Shown: positions 9,414-18,777 of the stretch, piece by piece
Position numbering within the stretch: position 1 is the first letter of the stretch
Layout: the number at the start of each line of letters is the position of its first letter
NCBI RefSeq assembly: GCF_001612685.1
Contig: NZ_BDAY01000100.1
Span: forward strand, 1 to 41,876
Source: Nocardia altamirensis NBRC 108246
Lineage (GTDB): Bacteria; Actinomycetota; Actinomycetes; Mycobacteriales; Mycobacteriaceae
Direction of reading: 5' to 3'
Length of the DNA: 41,876 bases
Notes under the pieces: generated by a model
Told to the model about the DNA's origin: nothing
The model's database searches: none
Seen by the model: only the letters and a program-made list of their open reading frames with translations
Program-made: the position numbers and the translations under genes

Positions 9414-9602
9414 CGTTCGTGAGTCCGAACGATGGCTATGCCGAGCTCATTCCACCGAGGTCGGCAATCGCGTGGCGAACGCGGCGGTTGCGGTGAACAA
9501 CCCAGGATTGGAAGGGATTTCACCCCCGCGTCTTCGACGCACAGCTACTCTCGGACCGGCGTCGCTTTGTTACGGAACCGAATCCGAGGGAGTAGGCGAA
9601 AA

Positions 9603-12600
9603 ATGACGGTCTCGTCCGAATTGTCCAGTGCGGCGTGGGCCGCGAGTTTGCCGCAGGCACTGCGCGGCGAACTCGCGACGCTCGAGGAAGCGTATTTCCG
9701 CCACGTCGACGCGGGCGATGTGGACTGCGCGATCACCGGTATCACTCAGATCTTCCGGCGGCACATGGAGTTGGCCATGCACCGGCCCGCGGGTCGGGCG
9801 CTGGTCCGGGTGTACCACCCGGACGACGGCTCCGGCCTCGGCGCGGCGGTGCAGCTGGTAACCGACGATATGCCGCTACTTGTCGAATCAATTACTTCGT
9901 CGCTGAACAAGCTCGGCGTGAGCGTCAGCGAGGTCATTCACCCGATCTTCGAGGTCGAGCGGGACGAGGAAGGCGGGCTGCAGCACGCCGCCCCGCACGA
10001 GGTCGACGGCAACGGTGCGGGCGGCATCCGCGAATCGTGGATGCACCTGCAGCTGCACCCGGCCACGAGCCCCGCGGTGCTGAGCCGCATCGAATCGGGC
10101 ATGCCGAATGTGGTCGCCGACGTCCGCCAGGTCATCGGCGACACCGAGGCCATCAAAGATGTGCAGAGCAGGCTGGCCGACGACCTGGAGCTGGCCGCGA
10201 AGTCGGGCAAGGCGCCGTTCTCGGAGACCGACCTGGTCGACACCGCGAACCTGCTGCGCTGGCTGGCCGGCGGCAACTTCACCGTGCTCGGATATGCCCG
10301 CTACCGGTTGAGTACCGATCAGGGTCAGCAGAGCTCCAACCCGCTGCCGGGCACCTGCCTCGGCGTGCTGCGCCCGGACGTCGGCACCGATTTCCGGGTG
10401 CCGATCAACGCCGCCGACCGGCCGCTGCTGATGCTCACCCAGGGCCTGGTGCCCGCCACCGTGCACCGCGCGGTGTACCCGTACTTCATCGGTGTCGCCG
10501 ATTTCGACGAGGCGGGCACCATCGTCGGCGAGCACCTGTTCATCGGCGTCTTCACGGTCACCGCCGTACACGAGAACGTGCTGGACATCCCGGTGATCGA
10601 GCGCAGGGTGCGCTCGGTGATCGAGGAGAGCGGCTTCGACCTGGAGTCGTTCTCCGGGCAGGCGATGCTCGAGGTCATCCAGTCCTTCCCGCGCACCGAG
10701 CTGTTCTCCTCCGACGCCGAGACCATGCGCCGGACCGCCGTCGCGGTGCTCAACGTCGGACTGCGTCGTCAGGTGCGGCTGTTCCTTCGTGCCGACGGGT
10801 ACGGCCGATTCGTCGCCTGCCTTGTCTACCTGCCCCGCGACCGCTACACCACGCGGGTGCGACTGGAGATGCAGGACATCCTGGTCCGTGAGCTCGGCGG
10901 CGTCGACATCGACTACTCCGCGCGGGTCAGCGAAAGCGACCTGGCCAGTGTGTATTTCACGGTGCGGATGCCGGAGGCCGAGTTCGGCGTGCCGCGCTAT
11001 GCGGCGTCGACCACCGCGAACACCTCCGAGGCCAACCGGCTGCGCATCCAGGCCCTGCTCGCCGAGGCGAGCCGGACTTGGGAAGACCGGCTCAACGACG
11101 AGGTGAGCACCTCGACGATGCTCGACCCCGCCGTGGTGGAGCGGTACGCCCAGGCGTTCCCCGACGCCTACAAGGAGGACTTCGAGGCAGGTCGCGCGCT
11201 CGCCGACATCGTCCGCCTGGAAAACCTGAGCGATGGTGGCATCGACCAATATCTGTACCGCAACGCCGATTCCGATCCCGGCTCGTGGCGGTTCTCGCTC
11301 TACGTCGGCGGCACCGGCATCTCGCTGAGCCAGGTGCTTCCCGTGCTGCAGAGCCTCGGCGTCGAGGTGGTCGACGAGCGGCCCTACCAGCTCGAGCTCG
11401 ACCCGCTGCCGGGTGCCGACTCGAGTATCAGCAGGGAACGGTGGATCTACGATTTCGGCCTGCTGGCCAGGCCCGAGTTGCTGCGCAGCGCGCTCGACCG
11501 GGACCTGGACGCGGAGCTGCTCGAATCATCGAAGCGTGCCGCCGTATTGGAGGCGGAGGTGCGCGGCCTGCGCGAACGGTTCACCGAGGCGTTCGAGGCG
11601 GCCTGGTACGGCCGCGCCGAAGCGGACCAGCTCAACGAACTGGTGTTGCGTGCCCGGCTGCCGTGGCGTGCGGTGTCGATCCTGCGCACCTACGCGAAAT
11701 ACCTGCAGCAGGCGCGTTTTCCGTACAGCCAGGCCAACATCTCCCGGGTGCTGCTCACCTATCCGGATGTGGCACGGCTGTTCGTCGACCTGTTCGCGGC
11801 CCGCTTCGACCCGGACACCGTCTCGGCCGAGCACGCCGCCGAGCTGGAAAACCAGGTGCGGACCAGGATCGACGAGGTGGTCAGCCTGGATGCGGACCGC
11901 ATCCTGCGCGCCATCCTCACCCTGATCCGGGCGACGCTGCGCACCAACTACTACATCACCGATGTCGAGGGCATGTCCCGCGACTACGTGTCGATCAAGG
12001 TGGAGCCGCGCGAGATCAGCGAATTGCCCAAGCCGCGTCCGCAGTTCGAGATCTTCGTGTACTCGCCGCGAGTCGAGGGCGTGCATCTGCGGTTCGGTCC
12101 GGTGGCCCGTGGCGGGTTGCGCTGGTCGGACCGGCTGGAGGATTTCCGCACCGAGGTGCTCGGCCTGGTGAAGGCGCAGGCGGTGAAGAACGCGGTGATC
12201 GTGCCGGTCGGTGCCAAGGGTGGTTTCGTTGTGAAGCAGCCGCCCGCCGCGACCGGTGATCCCGTAGCAGACCGGCAAGCGCTCGGCTCCGAAGGTGTTT
12301 CGTGCTACCGGACCTTCATCTCCGGCCTGCTCGATATCACCGACAACGTGGATCGCGCGACCGGCAAGGTGCTGCCGCCCGCCAGGGTGGTGCGCCGCGA
12401 CGGCGACGACACCTATCTGGTGGTTGCTGCGGACAAGGGCACCGCGACGTTCTCCGACATCGCCAACGATGTGGCGCAGCGCTACGGCTTCTGGCTCGGC
12501 GACGCCTTCGCCTCCGGCGGTTCGGCGGGCTACGACCACAAGGCCATGGGCATCACCGCCAAGGGTGCGTGGGAGAGCGTCAAACGCCACTTCCGGGAAA

Positions 12601-14552
12601 TGGACATCGATACCCAGACCGAGGACTTCACCGTCGTCGGCATCGGTGACATGAGCGGCGACGTGTTCGGCAACGGCATGCTGCTGTCCGAGCACATCCG
12701 CCTGCTCGCGGCGTTCGATCACCGGCACATCTTCTTGGACCCGAACCCGGACACCGCGGTCTCGTACGCCGAGCGCCAGCGGATGTTCGAGCTGCCGCGT
12801 TCGTCGTGGGCCGACTACGATCCCGCGCTGATCAGCGCGGGTGGTGGCGTCTGGGATCGCACGGTGAAGTCCGTGCCGATCAGCCCGCAGGCCCGAAAGG
12901 CGTTGGGGCTGGCCGACAATGTCGAGTCGCTGTCGCCGCCGGAGCTGGTCCGCGCGATCCTGCTCGCGCCTGCCGAACTGCTGTGGAACGGCGGTATCGG
13001 CACCTACATCAAGGCGTCCACCGAGAGCAACGCCGACGTCGGCGACAAGTCCAACGACCCGGTCCGGGTCAACGGAAACCAGGTGCGGGCCAAGGTGATC
13101 GGCGAAGGCGGCAACCTCGGCGCGACGGCGCTCGGGCGCATCGAGTTCTGCCGCAGCGGCGGCAAGATGAACACCGACGCGTTGGACAACTCGGCGGGCG
13201 TCGACTGCTCCGACCACGAGGTCAACATCAAGGTGCTGCTCGACGGTGTGGTGAGCAGTGGCCAGCTGCCCGAGCTGGAACGCAACCCGCTGCTCGCCTC
13301 GATGACCGACGAGGTCGCGTACATGGTGCTGGAAGACAATGTGGCGCAGAACTTCCTGATGGGTATGTCGCGCACCGACGCACCGCAGATGCTGAACGTG
13401 CACATGCGGCTCATCGACGATCTCGAGCAGCGGCGCGGGCTCGACCGGGAACTGGAGGCGTTGCCCTCGGATCCGGAGCTGAAGCGTCTACTCGAGGACG
13501 GCGCAGGCCTCACCTCGCCGGAGCTGGCGAATCTGATGGCGCACGTGAAGCTTTCGCTGAAGGCGGACCTGCTCGAGACCGACATGCCGGACAGCCCGTA
13601 CTTCGTGACCCGGCTGCCGAACTATTTCCCGACTCCGTTGCGAGAGCGGTTCGGTGCGGCGATCAAGCGGCACCGGCTGCGCAGGGAGATCCTGACCACG
13701 ATGATCGTCAACGAGATGGTCGACTACGGCGGCATCACCTACGCGCACCGGTTGAGCGAGGAGACCGGCGCGACGGCCACCGACTCGGTGCGTGCGTTCG
13801 CCGCGGCGACCGAGATCTTCGGCCTGCACGAGATGTGGGCGCGGATCCGGGCGGCCGACGCCACCACCGGCGTGCGTGACCTGCTGGAGCTGGAAACCAA
13901 GCGGACACTGGACCGGGCCTCGCGCTGGTTCCTGAGCAACCGGCCGCAGCCCATCGCGGTCGGCGCCGAGATCAACCGGTACTGCCGCGACGTGCAGGAA
14001 CTGGCGCCGAAGGTGCCGGGCTGGCTGCGCGGGCACCACGTCTCGACGCTCACCGACCAGTCGGCCGAGCTCATCGCGCGCGGTGCGCCGACCGACCTGG
14101 CCACCGAGGTGTTCGGGCTGCTCAACCTGTTCCCGCTGCTCGACATCGTTGACATCGCCGACATCACCGATCGGGACGGCGACGAGGTCGGCGCGCTGTA
14201 CTACGCGCTGAACGAGCACCTCAAGATCGACTGGCTGCTCCAGGCGGTCAGCCACCTCGAGCGCGGCGACCGCTGGCACTCGCTGGCGCGGCTCGCGTTG
14301 CGTGACGACATGTACTCGTCGCTGCGGTCGCTGACCCTCGACGTGCTCTCCGCCGGTGACCCGGAAGAGAGCGCGGACGAGAAGATTGCATACTGGGAGT
14401 CGAAGAACCAGTCCCGGCTGGGCCGCGCCCGAGCGGCACTGTCGGAGTTGTTCGAGTCCGGAACCCACGATCTCGCCACATTGTCGGTTGCAGCGCGGCA
14501 AGTGCGAAGCATGGTGAGCGGGGTGGGCGCGCAATCGGAGGTACCACGTTGA
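9603..14552 (+). CDS. gdh: NAD-specific glutamate dehydrogenase, large L_180 class
   Basis: A 1649-residue enzyme converting glutamate plus NAD to 2-oxoglutarate and ammonium. The N-terminal third holds ACT-like regulatory modules (DDMPLLVESITSSLNKLGVS, about residues 90-110). The catalytic dehydrogenase core starts near residue 830 with RGGLRWSDRLEDFRTEVLGL and carries the glutamate-binding lysine in GAKGGF (Lys872), then GIGDMSGDVFGNGM of the NAD-binding domain and GEGGNLGATALGR. The C-terminal 400 residues are helical. The ATG at 9603 follows GAGGGAGTAGG; the open frame continues 57 codons upstream but that part lacks coding character. In mycobacteria this protein is inhibited by unphosphorylated GarA, a forkhead-associated protein not present in this window. 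Its stop overlaps the thioesterase start (TTGA). Confidence 0.97.
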   Translation: MTVSSELSSAAWAASLPQALRGELATLEEAYFRHVDAGDVDCAITGITQIFRRHMELAMHRPAGRALVRVYHPDDGSGLGAAVQLVTDDMPLLVESITSSLNKLGVSVSEVIHPIFEVERDEEGGLQHAAPHEVDGNGAGGIRESWMHLQLHPATSPAVLSRIESGMPNVVADVRQVIGDTEAIKDVQSRLADDLELAAKSGKAPFSETDLVDTANLLRWLAGGNFTVLGYARYRLSTDQGQQSSNPLPGTCLGVLRPDVGTDFRVPINAADRPLLMLTQGLVPATVHRAVYPYFIGVADFDEAGTIVGEHLFIGVFTVTAVHENVLDIPVIERRVRSVIEESGFDLESFSGQAMLEVIQSFPRTELFSSDAETMRRTAVAVLNVGLRRQVRLFLRADGYGRFVACLVYLPRDRYTTRVRLEMQDILVRELGGVDIDYSARVSESDLASVYFTVRMPEAEFGVPRYAASTTANTSEANRLRIQALLAEASRTWEDRLNDEVSTSTMLDPAVVERYAQAFPDAYKEDFEAGRALADIVRLENLSDGGIDQYLYRNADSDPGSWRFSLYVGGTGISLSQVLPVLQSLGVEVVDERPYQLELDPLPGADSSISRERWIYDFGLLARPELLRSALDRDLDAELLESSKRAAVLEAEVRGLRERFTEAFEAAWYGRAEADQLNELVLRARLPWRAVSILRTYAKYLQQARFPYSQANISRVLLTYPDVARLFVDLFAARFDPDTVSAEHAAELENQVRTRIDEVVSLDADRILRAILTLIRATLRTNYYITDVEGMSRDYVSIKVEPREISELPKPRPQFEIFVYSPRVEGVHLRFGPVARGGLRWSDRLEDFRTEVLGLVKAQAVKNAVIVPVGAKGGFVVKQPPAATGDPVADRQALGSEGVSCYRTFISGLLDITDNVDRATGKVLPPARVVRRDGDDTYLVVAADKGTATFSDIANDVAQRYGFWLGDAFASGGSAGYDHKAMGITAKGAWESVKRHFREMDIDTQTEDFTVVGIGDMSGDVFGNGMLLSEHIRLLAAFDHRHIFLDPNPDTAVSYAERQRMFELPRSSWADYDPALISAGGGVWDRTVKSVPISPQARKALGLADNVESLSPPELVRAILLAPAELLWNGGIGTYIKASTESNADVGDKSNDPVRVNGNQVRAKVIGEGGNLGATALGRIEFCRSGGKMNTDALDNSAGVDCSDHEVNIKVLLDGVVSSGQLPELERNPLLASMTDEVAYMVLEDNVAQNFLMGMSRTDAPQMLNVHMRLIDDLEQRRGLDRELEALPSDPELKRLLEDGAGLTSPELANLMAHVKLSLKADLLETDMPDSPYFVTRLPNYFPTPLRERFGAAIKRHRLRREILTTMIVNEMVDYGGITYAHRLSEETGATATDSVRAFAAATEIFGLHEMWARIRAADATTGVRDLLELETKRTLDRASRWFLSNRPQPIAVGAEINRYCRDVQELAPKVPGWLRGHHVSTLTDQSAELIARGAPTDLATEVFGLLNLFPLLDIVDIADITDRDGDEVGALYYALNEHLKIDWLLQAVSHLERGDRWHSLARLALRDDMYSSLRSLTLDVLSAGDPEESADEKIAYWESKNQSRLGRARAALSELFESGTHDLATLSVAARQVRSMVSGVGAQSEVPR

Positions 14553-15013
14553 CGAGCTCGTTGAACGGTCATGGGAAGGGCGGCAATCTCGTGCTGCCCA
14601 AGCGTTTTCACACCAAGGTCGATGTCAGGTGGTCGGACATGGATGCTTTCCAGCATGTCAACCACGCCCGCATGGTGACCTTGCTGGAGGAAGCGCGCAT
14701 CCCGTGGCTGTTCGAGGAGGACCGTCCGACCGCGGAACTGCGGACGGGCTGCGTCCTCGCCGACCTGCGGGTGCGTTATCGCGGCCAGCTGCGCCACGAG
14801 GACACACCGCTCGATATCGCCATGTGGATCGAGCAGCTGCGGGCGGTCGACTTCACCATCGGCTACGAGGTGCGCGCCGCCGGTGCGGCGCCCGACTCGG
14901 CGCCCGCGGTGCTCGCCTCCACCCAGATCGCCGCGTTCGACATGAACGCCCAGCGGCTGCGCAGGCTCAGCGATGCCGAGCGCGGCTATCTGGCCGAGTG
15001 GATGAACGACTGA
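14549..15013 (+). CDS. Hotdog-fold acyl-CoA thioesterase (4HBT family)
   Basis: A 154-residue single-domain hotdog protein. The motif VRWSDMDAFQHVNHARM (about residues 26-42) carries the catalytic-type Asp and the HVNH of the 4-hydroxybenzoyl-CoA thioesterase family, followed by LLEEARIPWLF of the long central helix. It probably hydrolyses acyl-CoA thioesters; the acyl group is unknown. The TTG start overlaps the gdh stop by 4 nt, so it is translated with gdh. The same pairing is known in mycobacteria (Rv2475c next to Rv2476c). An alternative ATG at 14571 would cut the leader but leaves the fold intact. Confidence 0.88.
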   Translation: MTSSLNGHGKGGNLVLPKRFHTKVDVRWSDMDAFQHVNHARMVTLLEEARIPWLFEEDRPTAELRTGCVLADLRVRYRGQLRHEDTPLDIAMWIEQLRAVDFTIGYEVRAAGAAPDSAPAVLASTQIAAFDMNAQRLRRLSDAERGYLAEWMND

Positions 15014-15053
15014 TCCGCAACGGTGGTTATCGGGTGAGAACGGCAGCGCAGCT

Positions 15054-15722
15054 GTGATGGCGGAGCAACGCGTATTGCACCTGTCCGATCCGGCGGAGCG
15101 AGAGAATCTCGCGACGTTCCTGACTCGGGCGGTGCGGTTGGACCCCGCGGTGGTGGTGCGTATCCGCCGCCGCGGGGAACGGCAGGTGTCGGCCTGGGTG
15201 GCAACGGGTTTCGAGGCGCTCGCGGTGCGCACCGTGGTCGCCGATCTCGGCGTCGACGATGTGACCGTCGGCGCCGACCTGGTGCTGGCCGGTCTCGAAT
15301 CGGGGCAACCCATCGACCTCGGCTACTCGATGGATTCCGCCTGGCGTGGGGCGCTGCCCCCGCCGGACGGGTTCGCGCACATCGATGACGTGCCTGCCCG
15401 CACCCTGGTCGAACTCGCCGAGCAGGGTGCGCAATTGGCGAAGGAACACGGCAGCAGTCACGGCCCACCCGCGTCGCTGCTCGACCAGACGGTGCTGACC
15501 GTCTCCGCCGCGGACGTCGAGGTGCAGGTGCCGATGCGGGTTGTTTTCGCCCTCACCGCAATGGATTTCATTCCGCACTCGGGGGACAAGGCCGATTCGC
15601 GGCGCATCCCGCCCGCCGAGATCGTCCGGGTCCGCGCCAGCAAGACTTGGCTGCGCATCGACGCCCGCTACGGTTCGGTCGCCCGTCGCCTCGGCGGCGG
15701 AATCTCGCTGTCCCCGAGCTGA
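15054..15722 (+). CDS. Conserved actinobacterial protein, Rv2474c-like
   Basis: A protein of about 221 residues with no catalytic motif that I recognise and no signal peptide or membrane segment. It starts at GTG 15054 or the adjacent ATG 15057. Position, direction and length (Rv2474c is about 217 aa) suggest it is the orthologue of the conserved hypothetical that follows the thioesterase in mycobacteria. Visible features are a basic patch (RIRRRGERQVSAWVATGF), an Asp-rich strand (ADLGVDDVTVGADLVL) and a C-terminal RVRASKTWLRIDARYGSVARRLGGG. The gap to the thioesterase is only 40 nt, so it is likely the third gene of the gdh operon. Function unknown. Confidence 0.8.
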   Translation: MMAEQRVLHLSDPAERENLATFLTRAVRLDPAVVVRIRRRGERQVSAWVATGFEALAVRTVVADLGVDDVTVGADLVLAGLESGQPIDLGYSMDSAWRGALPPPDGFAHIDDVPARTLVELAEQGAQLAKEHGSSHGPPASLLDQTVLTVSAADVEVQVPMRVVFALTAMDFIPHSGDKADSRRIPPAEIVRVRASKTWLRIDARYGSVARRLGGGISLSPS

Positions 15723-15750
15723 TCCGCCGCCCCCCGAGGAGCCGGGGTGC

Positions 15751-15814
15751 TCACAGAGTCTCCATGCCTTTCACAGAGGCTGCAGGCTGTGTGAAAGGCG
15801 TGAACGATCTGTGG
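15751..15814. repeat. Imperfect 64-nt palindrome between convergent genes
   Basis: The sequence is symmetric about a central CTGCAG (15780-15785). The inner arms GCCTTTCACA and TGTGAAAGGC (15766-15775 and 15790-15799) are perfect, and the outer arms share CACAGA at the edges. It lies between the ends of the convergent Rv2474c-like and azlD genes. It could act as a bidirectional terminator or be a copy of a dispersed palindromic element. Confidence 0.6.
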
Positions 15815-15834
15815 GACTGGTTGGCCTCGGCGAG

Positions 15835-16146
15835 TCAGTGGATGCCGAGGAGGCGGAGCAGGGCGGTTGTTGCGGCGGCGGCGACGATCACCACGAGGAT
15901 GGGCTGCTTGCGCCAGGCCAGCACGCCCGCGACGAGAACGCCTGCGGGTAGGGCGAATCCGAAGCCACCCGAGCTGCTTGGTAATGCGGTGACGGCCACC
16001 AGGGCAGCGAGCAGGACGACGGCGCCGATCTCCAGCACGCGAACTGCGCGCGCCGGGAAGCGAATGCGTTCGCGGAGTGCGGGACCGGCCCAGCGAAACG
16101 CATACGTGCCAACGGCAAGTGCGATCATCCCTGCTGCCAGCATCAT
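15835..16146 (-). CDS. azlD: AzlD family branched-chain amino-acid exporter subunit
   Basis: A 103-residue membrane protein with about four helices (MLAAGMIALAVGTYAFRWAG, VLEIGAVVLLAALVAVTAL, ALPAGVLVAGVLAW, ILVVIVAAAATTALLRLLG). The early YAFRWAGPAL motif is typical of AzlD/YgaH small subunits. With AzlC it forms an exporter of branched-chain or other amino acids. Its ATG overlaps the azlC stop (ATGA), showing translational coupling. It ends against the palindrome at 15751-15814. Confidence 0.88.
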   Translation of the reverse strand: MMLAAGMIALAVGTYAFRWAGPALRERIRFPARAVRVLEIGAVVLLAALVAVTALPSSSGGFGFALPAGVLVAGVLAWRKQPILVVIVAAAATTALLRLLGIH

Positions 16147-17090
16147 TCGGCACCCGCTCGCACCGCACCGCGGGAAAGTCCCGCCACCGCAACGCTTTCC
16201 GGCAGCGCGTGCACAGCGGGGCCAAGACGCGCGTCTGCGCGGTCCGCCACATTACGCCCCTGCGGCACGGGCGCGCCGACTTCCAGACGTGCGTCCGGCG
16301 TGGACGCGGTGCTTGTTTGCGGTACTGGCACAACGGTTCCCAGCGATGTCGCCGCGCGGTCTGCCAATGGGACGGACATCGTGGTTCCCTGCGGCATATC
16401 CGCGTCTTCTGCCGCCTTGTCTTCACTCGCCCCTCGCCCGACGACCAGTAGCCCCAAAAGTGCAGCCAGCACAGGCATTCCGGCGGGGAGGAACGGTGCA
16501 GTGGCGATTGCGATAGCCGCACCGACGAGAACCGCGCGCAGCGTTGCCCGGTCGCTCAGCGCTGGAATGACCAACGAGAGCAGCACCGCAGGGAACACCG
16601 CGTCGAGCCCGATCACCGAGGTGTCCGGCACCAGGGTGCCGACCAGTGCCCCGATGGCGGCGCCGCCCGGCCAGGCGATCAATACGCCGAATCCGGTGGC
16701 CCAGTAGGCGGCTCGCTTACGGGCGGTGTCGGATTGGGCGAGCGACATCGCCACCGACTCGTCGTTCATCAGGTGCACGCCGAGCCAGCGCCGCCACCCG
16801 GTGCCGACCATGTCCGGCACCGAGAGTCCGTAGGGCAGATGCCTGGCGTTGACCACGAGCCCGGCCAGCACGGCCGCGATCGGACTCCCGCCCGCGGCGA
16901 TGATCCCGATGAACAGGAACTCCGCGCCACCAGCGAGGACAACGACGCCGAGCACCATGGGCAGCCACATGGGCAGGCCCGAGCTGACGGCGGTCGCCCC
17001 GTAGGACACCCCGATCAGCGCGACGGCAAGGCAGACCGCAACGATGCCGGAGGCGGTGTCCCGCCCGAGTGTTCGCCATATCGAACGCAT
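16143..17090 (-). CDS. azlC: AzlC family branched-chain amino-acid exporter subunit with a long tail
   Basis: A 315-residue protein starting at the ATG whose complement is 17088-17090 (MRSIWRTLGRDTASG). Residues about 10-220 are the AzlC/YgaZ core with six or so helices (GIVAVCLAVALIGVSYGATA, MWLPMVLGVVVLAGGAEFLF, LAGLVVNARHLPYGLSV). The final 95 residues are polar, Ala/Pro-rich and low in complexity, well beyond the usual end near 230-240. Since the frame stays open exactly to the 4-nt overlap with azlD, the tail is probably real. An upstream ATG (MFTINV) would place the start inside the likely promoter. It is divergent from the cupin-XRE gene, which likely controls it. Confidence 0.88.
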   Translation of the reverse strand: MRSIWRTLGRDTASGIVAVCLAVALIGVSYGATAVSSGLPMWLPMVLGVVVLAGGAEFLFIGIIAAGGSPIAAVLAGLVVNARHLPYGLSVPDMVGTGWRRWLGVHLMNDESVAMSLAQSDTARKRAAYWATGFGVLIAWPGGAAIGALVGTLVPDTSVIGLDAVFPAVLLSLVIPALSDRATLRAVLVGAAIAIATAPFLPAGMPVLAALLGLLVVGRGASEDKAAEDADMPQGTTMSVPLADRAATSLGTVVPVPQTSTASTPDARLEVGAPVPQGRNVADRADARLGPAVHALPESVAVAGLSRGAVRAGAE

Positions 17091-17170
17091 GACGTTTATA
17101 GTGAACATTGTTGGTCGGTTCGTCAATATGGTTCGCTGGGTGCGGTCTACATCACTCGAGGGGAGCAGGC
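17091..17170. promoter_or_regulatory. Divergent azlC / XRE promoter region
   Basis: This 80-nt gap must hold both promoters. On the minus strand TTGACG lies 17 nt before CACTAT, which is 7 nt before the azlC ATG, so a leaderless azlC mRNA is plausible. The relatively AT-rich piece TTTATAGTGAACATTG is a candidate operator for the divergent regulator. The plus side has GAGGGGAGC before the XRE ATG. Confidence 0.4.
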
Positions 17171-17740
17171 ATGACGCGCGACGACTCGACCGGAGCGGCA
17201 CCGCAGGCGGTGATCGCCGCCTCGCTGCGCCGCGAACGCACCCGCGCCGGGCTGTCGCTCACCGAGGTCGCGAGCCGCGCAGGCGTCGCGAAATCCACAC
17301 TCTCCCAACTGGAATCGGGCACCGGAAATCCGAGCTTGGAGACGCTGTGGGCCCTGTGCGTCGCGCTGGACATGCCGCTGTCCCGGCTGCTCGACCCGCC
17401 ACGCCCGAGCGTGCAGGTGATCCGTGCGGGCGACGGGCCGGTGGTGGTGGCCGAGCACGCGAACTATCGCGCGACGCTGCTGGCCGCGAGCCCGCTGCAT
17501 GCCAGAAGGGACATCTTCCGAATCACCGCAGAGCCAGGCCATGCGCGCAAATCCGACCCGCACATCCCCGGCTCGGTGGAGCACGTCCTGCTCGCCACCG
17601 GCCGCGCACTGACCGGACTCTCCGACGCGCCAGTCGAACTCGGCCCCGGCGACTACCTCGCCTATCCGTCCGACCTACCGCACGTCTTCGAAGCACTCGA
17701 ACCAGGAACCACCGCCACACTCATCGTCGAATACACCTGA
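17171..17740 (+). CDS. XRE-family regulator with C-terminal cupin domain, probable AzlCD regulator
   Basis: A 189-residue protein. The N-terminal helix-turn-helix (about residues 17-72) reads LSLTEVASRAGVAKSTLSQLE with the recognition helix at AKSTLSQLE. The C-terminal part (about 85-189) is a cupin beta-barrel (PGDYLAYPSDLPHVFEAL, one His-containing motif), expected to bind a small ligand such as an amino acid. This two-domain layout next to and divergent from azlCD is a recurring arrangement in actinobacteria and proteobacteria. I infer that it represses the exporter until the amino acid accumulates. It ends next to the inverted repeat at 17746. Confidence 0.88.
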   Translation: MTRDDSTGAAPQAVIAASLRRERTRAGLSLTEVASRAGVAKSTLSQLESGTGNPSLETLWALCVALDMPLSRLLDPPRPSVQVIRAGDGPVVVAEHANYRATLLAASPLHARRDIFRITAEPGHARKSDPHIPGSVEHVLLATGRALTGLSDAPVELGPGDYLAYPSDLPHVFEALEPGTTATLIVEYT

Positions 17741-17745
17741 GCGCG

Positions 17746-17807
17746 TTCATGATCAGGGGGCACTGGTGGCGGCGTTCCGCGAGTGGCTCCCGCCCCCTGA
17801 TCATGAA
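17746..17807. repeat. 16-bp perfect inverted repeat, palindrome family copy A
   Basis: Perfect arms at 17746-17761 and 17792-17807 (TTCATGATCAGGGGGC and its complement) flank a 30-nt loop. The left arm and adjoining loop (TGATCAGGGGGCACTGGTG) match the arm of a second palindrome at 28694-28756. It lies between the convergent XRE and HNH genes. It may function as a terminator in both directions. Confidence 0.75.
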
Positions 17808-17840
17808 GCTCACGGTCTGAGCTCAGGGCGAATCGCGGTG

Positions 17841-18545
17841 TCAGGCAGCGCCTTCGCCGAGGTACTGCAACCACAAGGGATCCAGATCGGCGGTGGTGGA
17901 CAGCAGTCGCCAGTGCGGACCCTTGGGGGAGACCAGCGGCGAGCGCAGCGTCCACCCGAGTTCGCTCAGCAACTTGTCGGCCTTGCGGTGATTACACGGC
18001 GCACAACTGGCGACGCAGTTCTCCCAGGAGTGTTCGCCCCCGCGGCTACGCGGGATGACATGGTCGATGGTTTCCGCCTTGCCACCGCAGTAGCCGCAGC
18101 GATAGCGGTCGCGATGCATGAGGGCGGCGCGGGTCATCGGGACGCGGGCCCGATACGGGACATGGACGTAGCTGCGCAGGCGGATCACCGAGGGAATGGT
18201 GACGGCGGCTTCGGCGGAATGGACAACCGGGCCATCGGCGTCGTGGTGAACAGTGTCGGCCTTGTCGCAGATGAGCAGGACGATCGCGCGGCGCGCGGAC
18301 AGGGCGGTGAGCGGCTCGTAGGTGGCGTTCAGCAGCAGCACCCGGCGCTTCAACCAGCTCGGAGTCTCGCTGGGCGGCGGTGCAGAGCGGTGCGCATGGT
18401 CTGGATGACCGTGATGCGCGCCCGGATAATGATCGGACAAGATATGCAGCGGAGTAGCCCCCGACCCACGATTGTGGACGTCGGCGGGCTGGAGTTGTCG
18501 ATGTGCGCGCGCCTCGTGTGACCTGGCGCTGTGCCGCTGCTTCAT
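17841..18545 (-). CDS. HNH endonuclease family protein (Rv2469c-like)
   Basis: A 234-residue protein. The C-terminal half holds a zinc-stabilised HNH nuclease domain: CGYCG, then TIDHVIPRSRGGEHSWENCV and CAPCNHRKAD, with the His-Asn-His metal site and two CxxC pairs. The central segment LLLNATYEPLTALSARRAIVLL is typical of the actinobacterial HNH family that is found near glbO. The N-terminal 60 residues are His/Pro-rich and probably disordered; the true start may be internal. The ATG at 18545 follows GAGGTCC. Its biological substrate is not known. It is divergent from glbO. Confidence 0.85.
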   Translation of the reverse strand: MKQRHSARSHEARAHRQLQPADVHNRGSGATPLHILSDHYPGAHHGHPDHAHRSAPPPSETPSWLKRRVLLLNATYEPLTALSARRAIVLLICDKADTVHHDADGPVVHSAEAAVTIPSVIRLRSYVHVPYRARVPMTRAALMHRDRYRCGYCGGKAETIDHVIPRSRGGEHSWENCVASCAPCNHRKADKLLSELGWTLRSPLVSPKGPHWRLLSTTADLDPLWLQYLGEGAA

Positions 18546-18777
18546 CTGGACCTCAATTTCATGATTGGCAGGATCATGCTGTTAGCTCGGCAGAGATTGC
18601 CACCCAGTTGACCATGGAACGACGGCTATTGCACGGTGATTTTCAACAATGTCCGGTTAACTGTGGCTGAAGAGCCGCCAGGTCGCGATTTACGGTCCTC
18701 GGATACCGTGCTGGGGGCGGGGTTTGCGGGGTGCGGGCAGAATAAGGTTGCGGTATCCCAGCGAATCGAGAGGGTCT

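Noticed and set aside
9432..9602. A longer gdh reading frame starting 57 codons upstream
   Set aside because: The extra stretch lacks coding bias and homology; the ATG at 9603 has a ribosome binding site and a normal N terminus.
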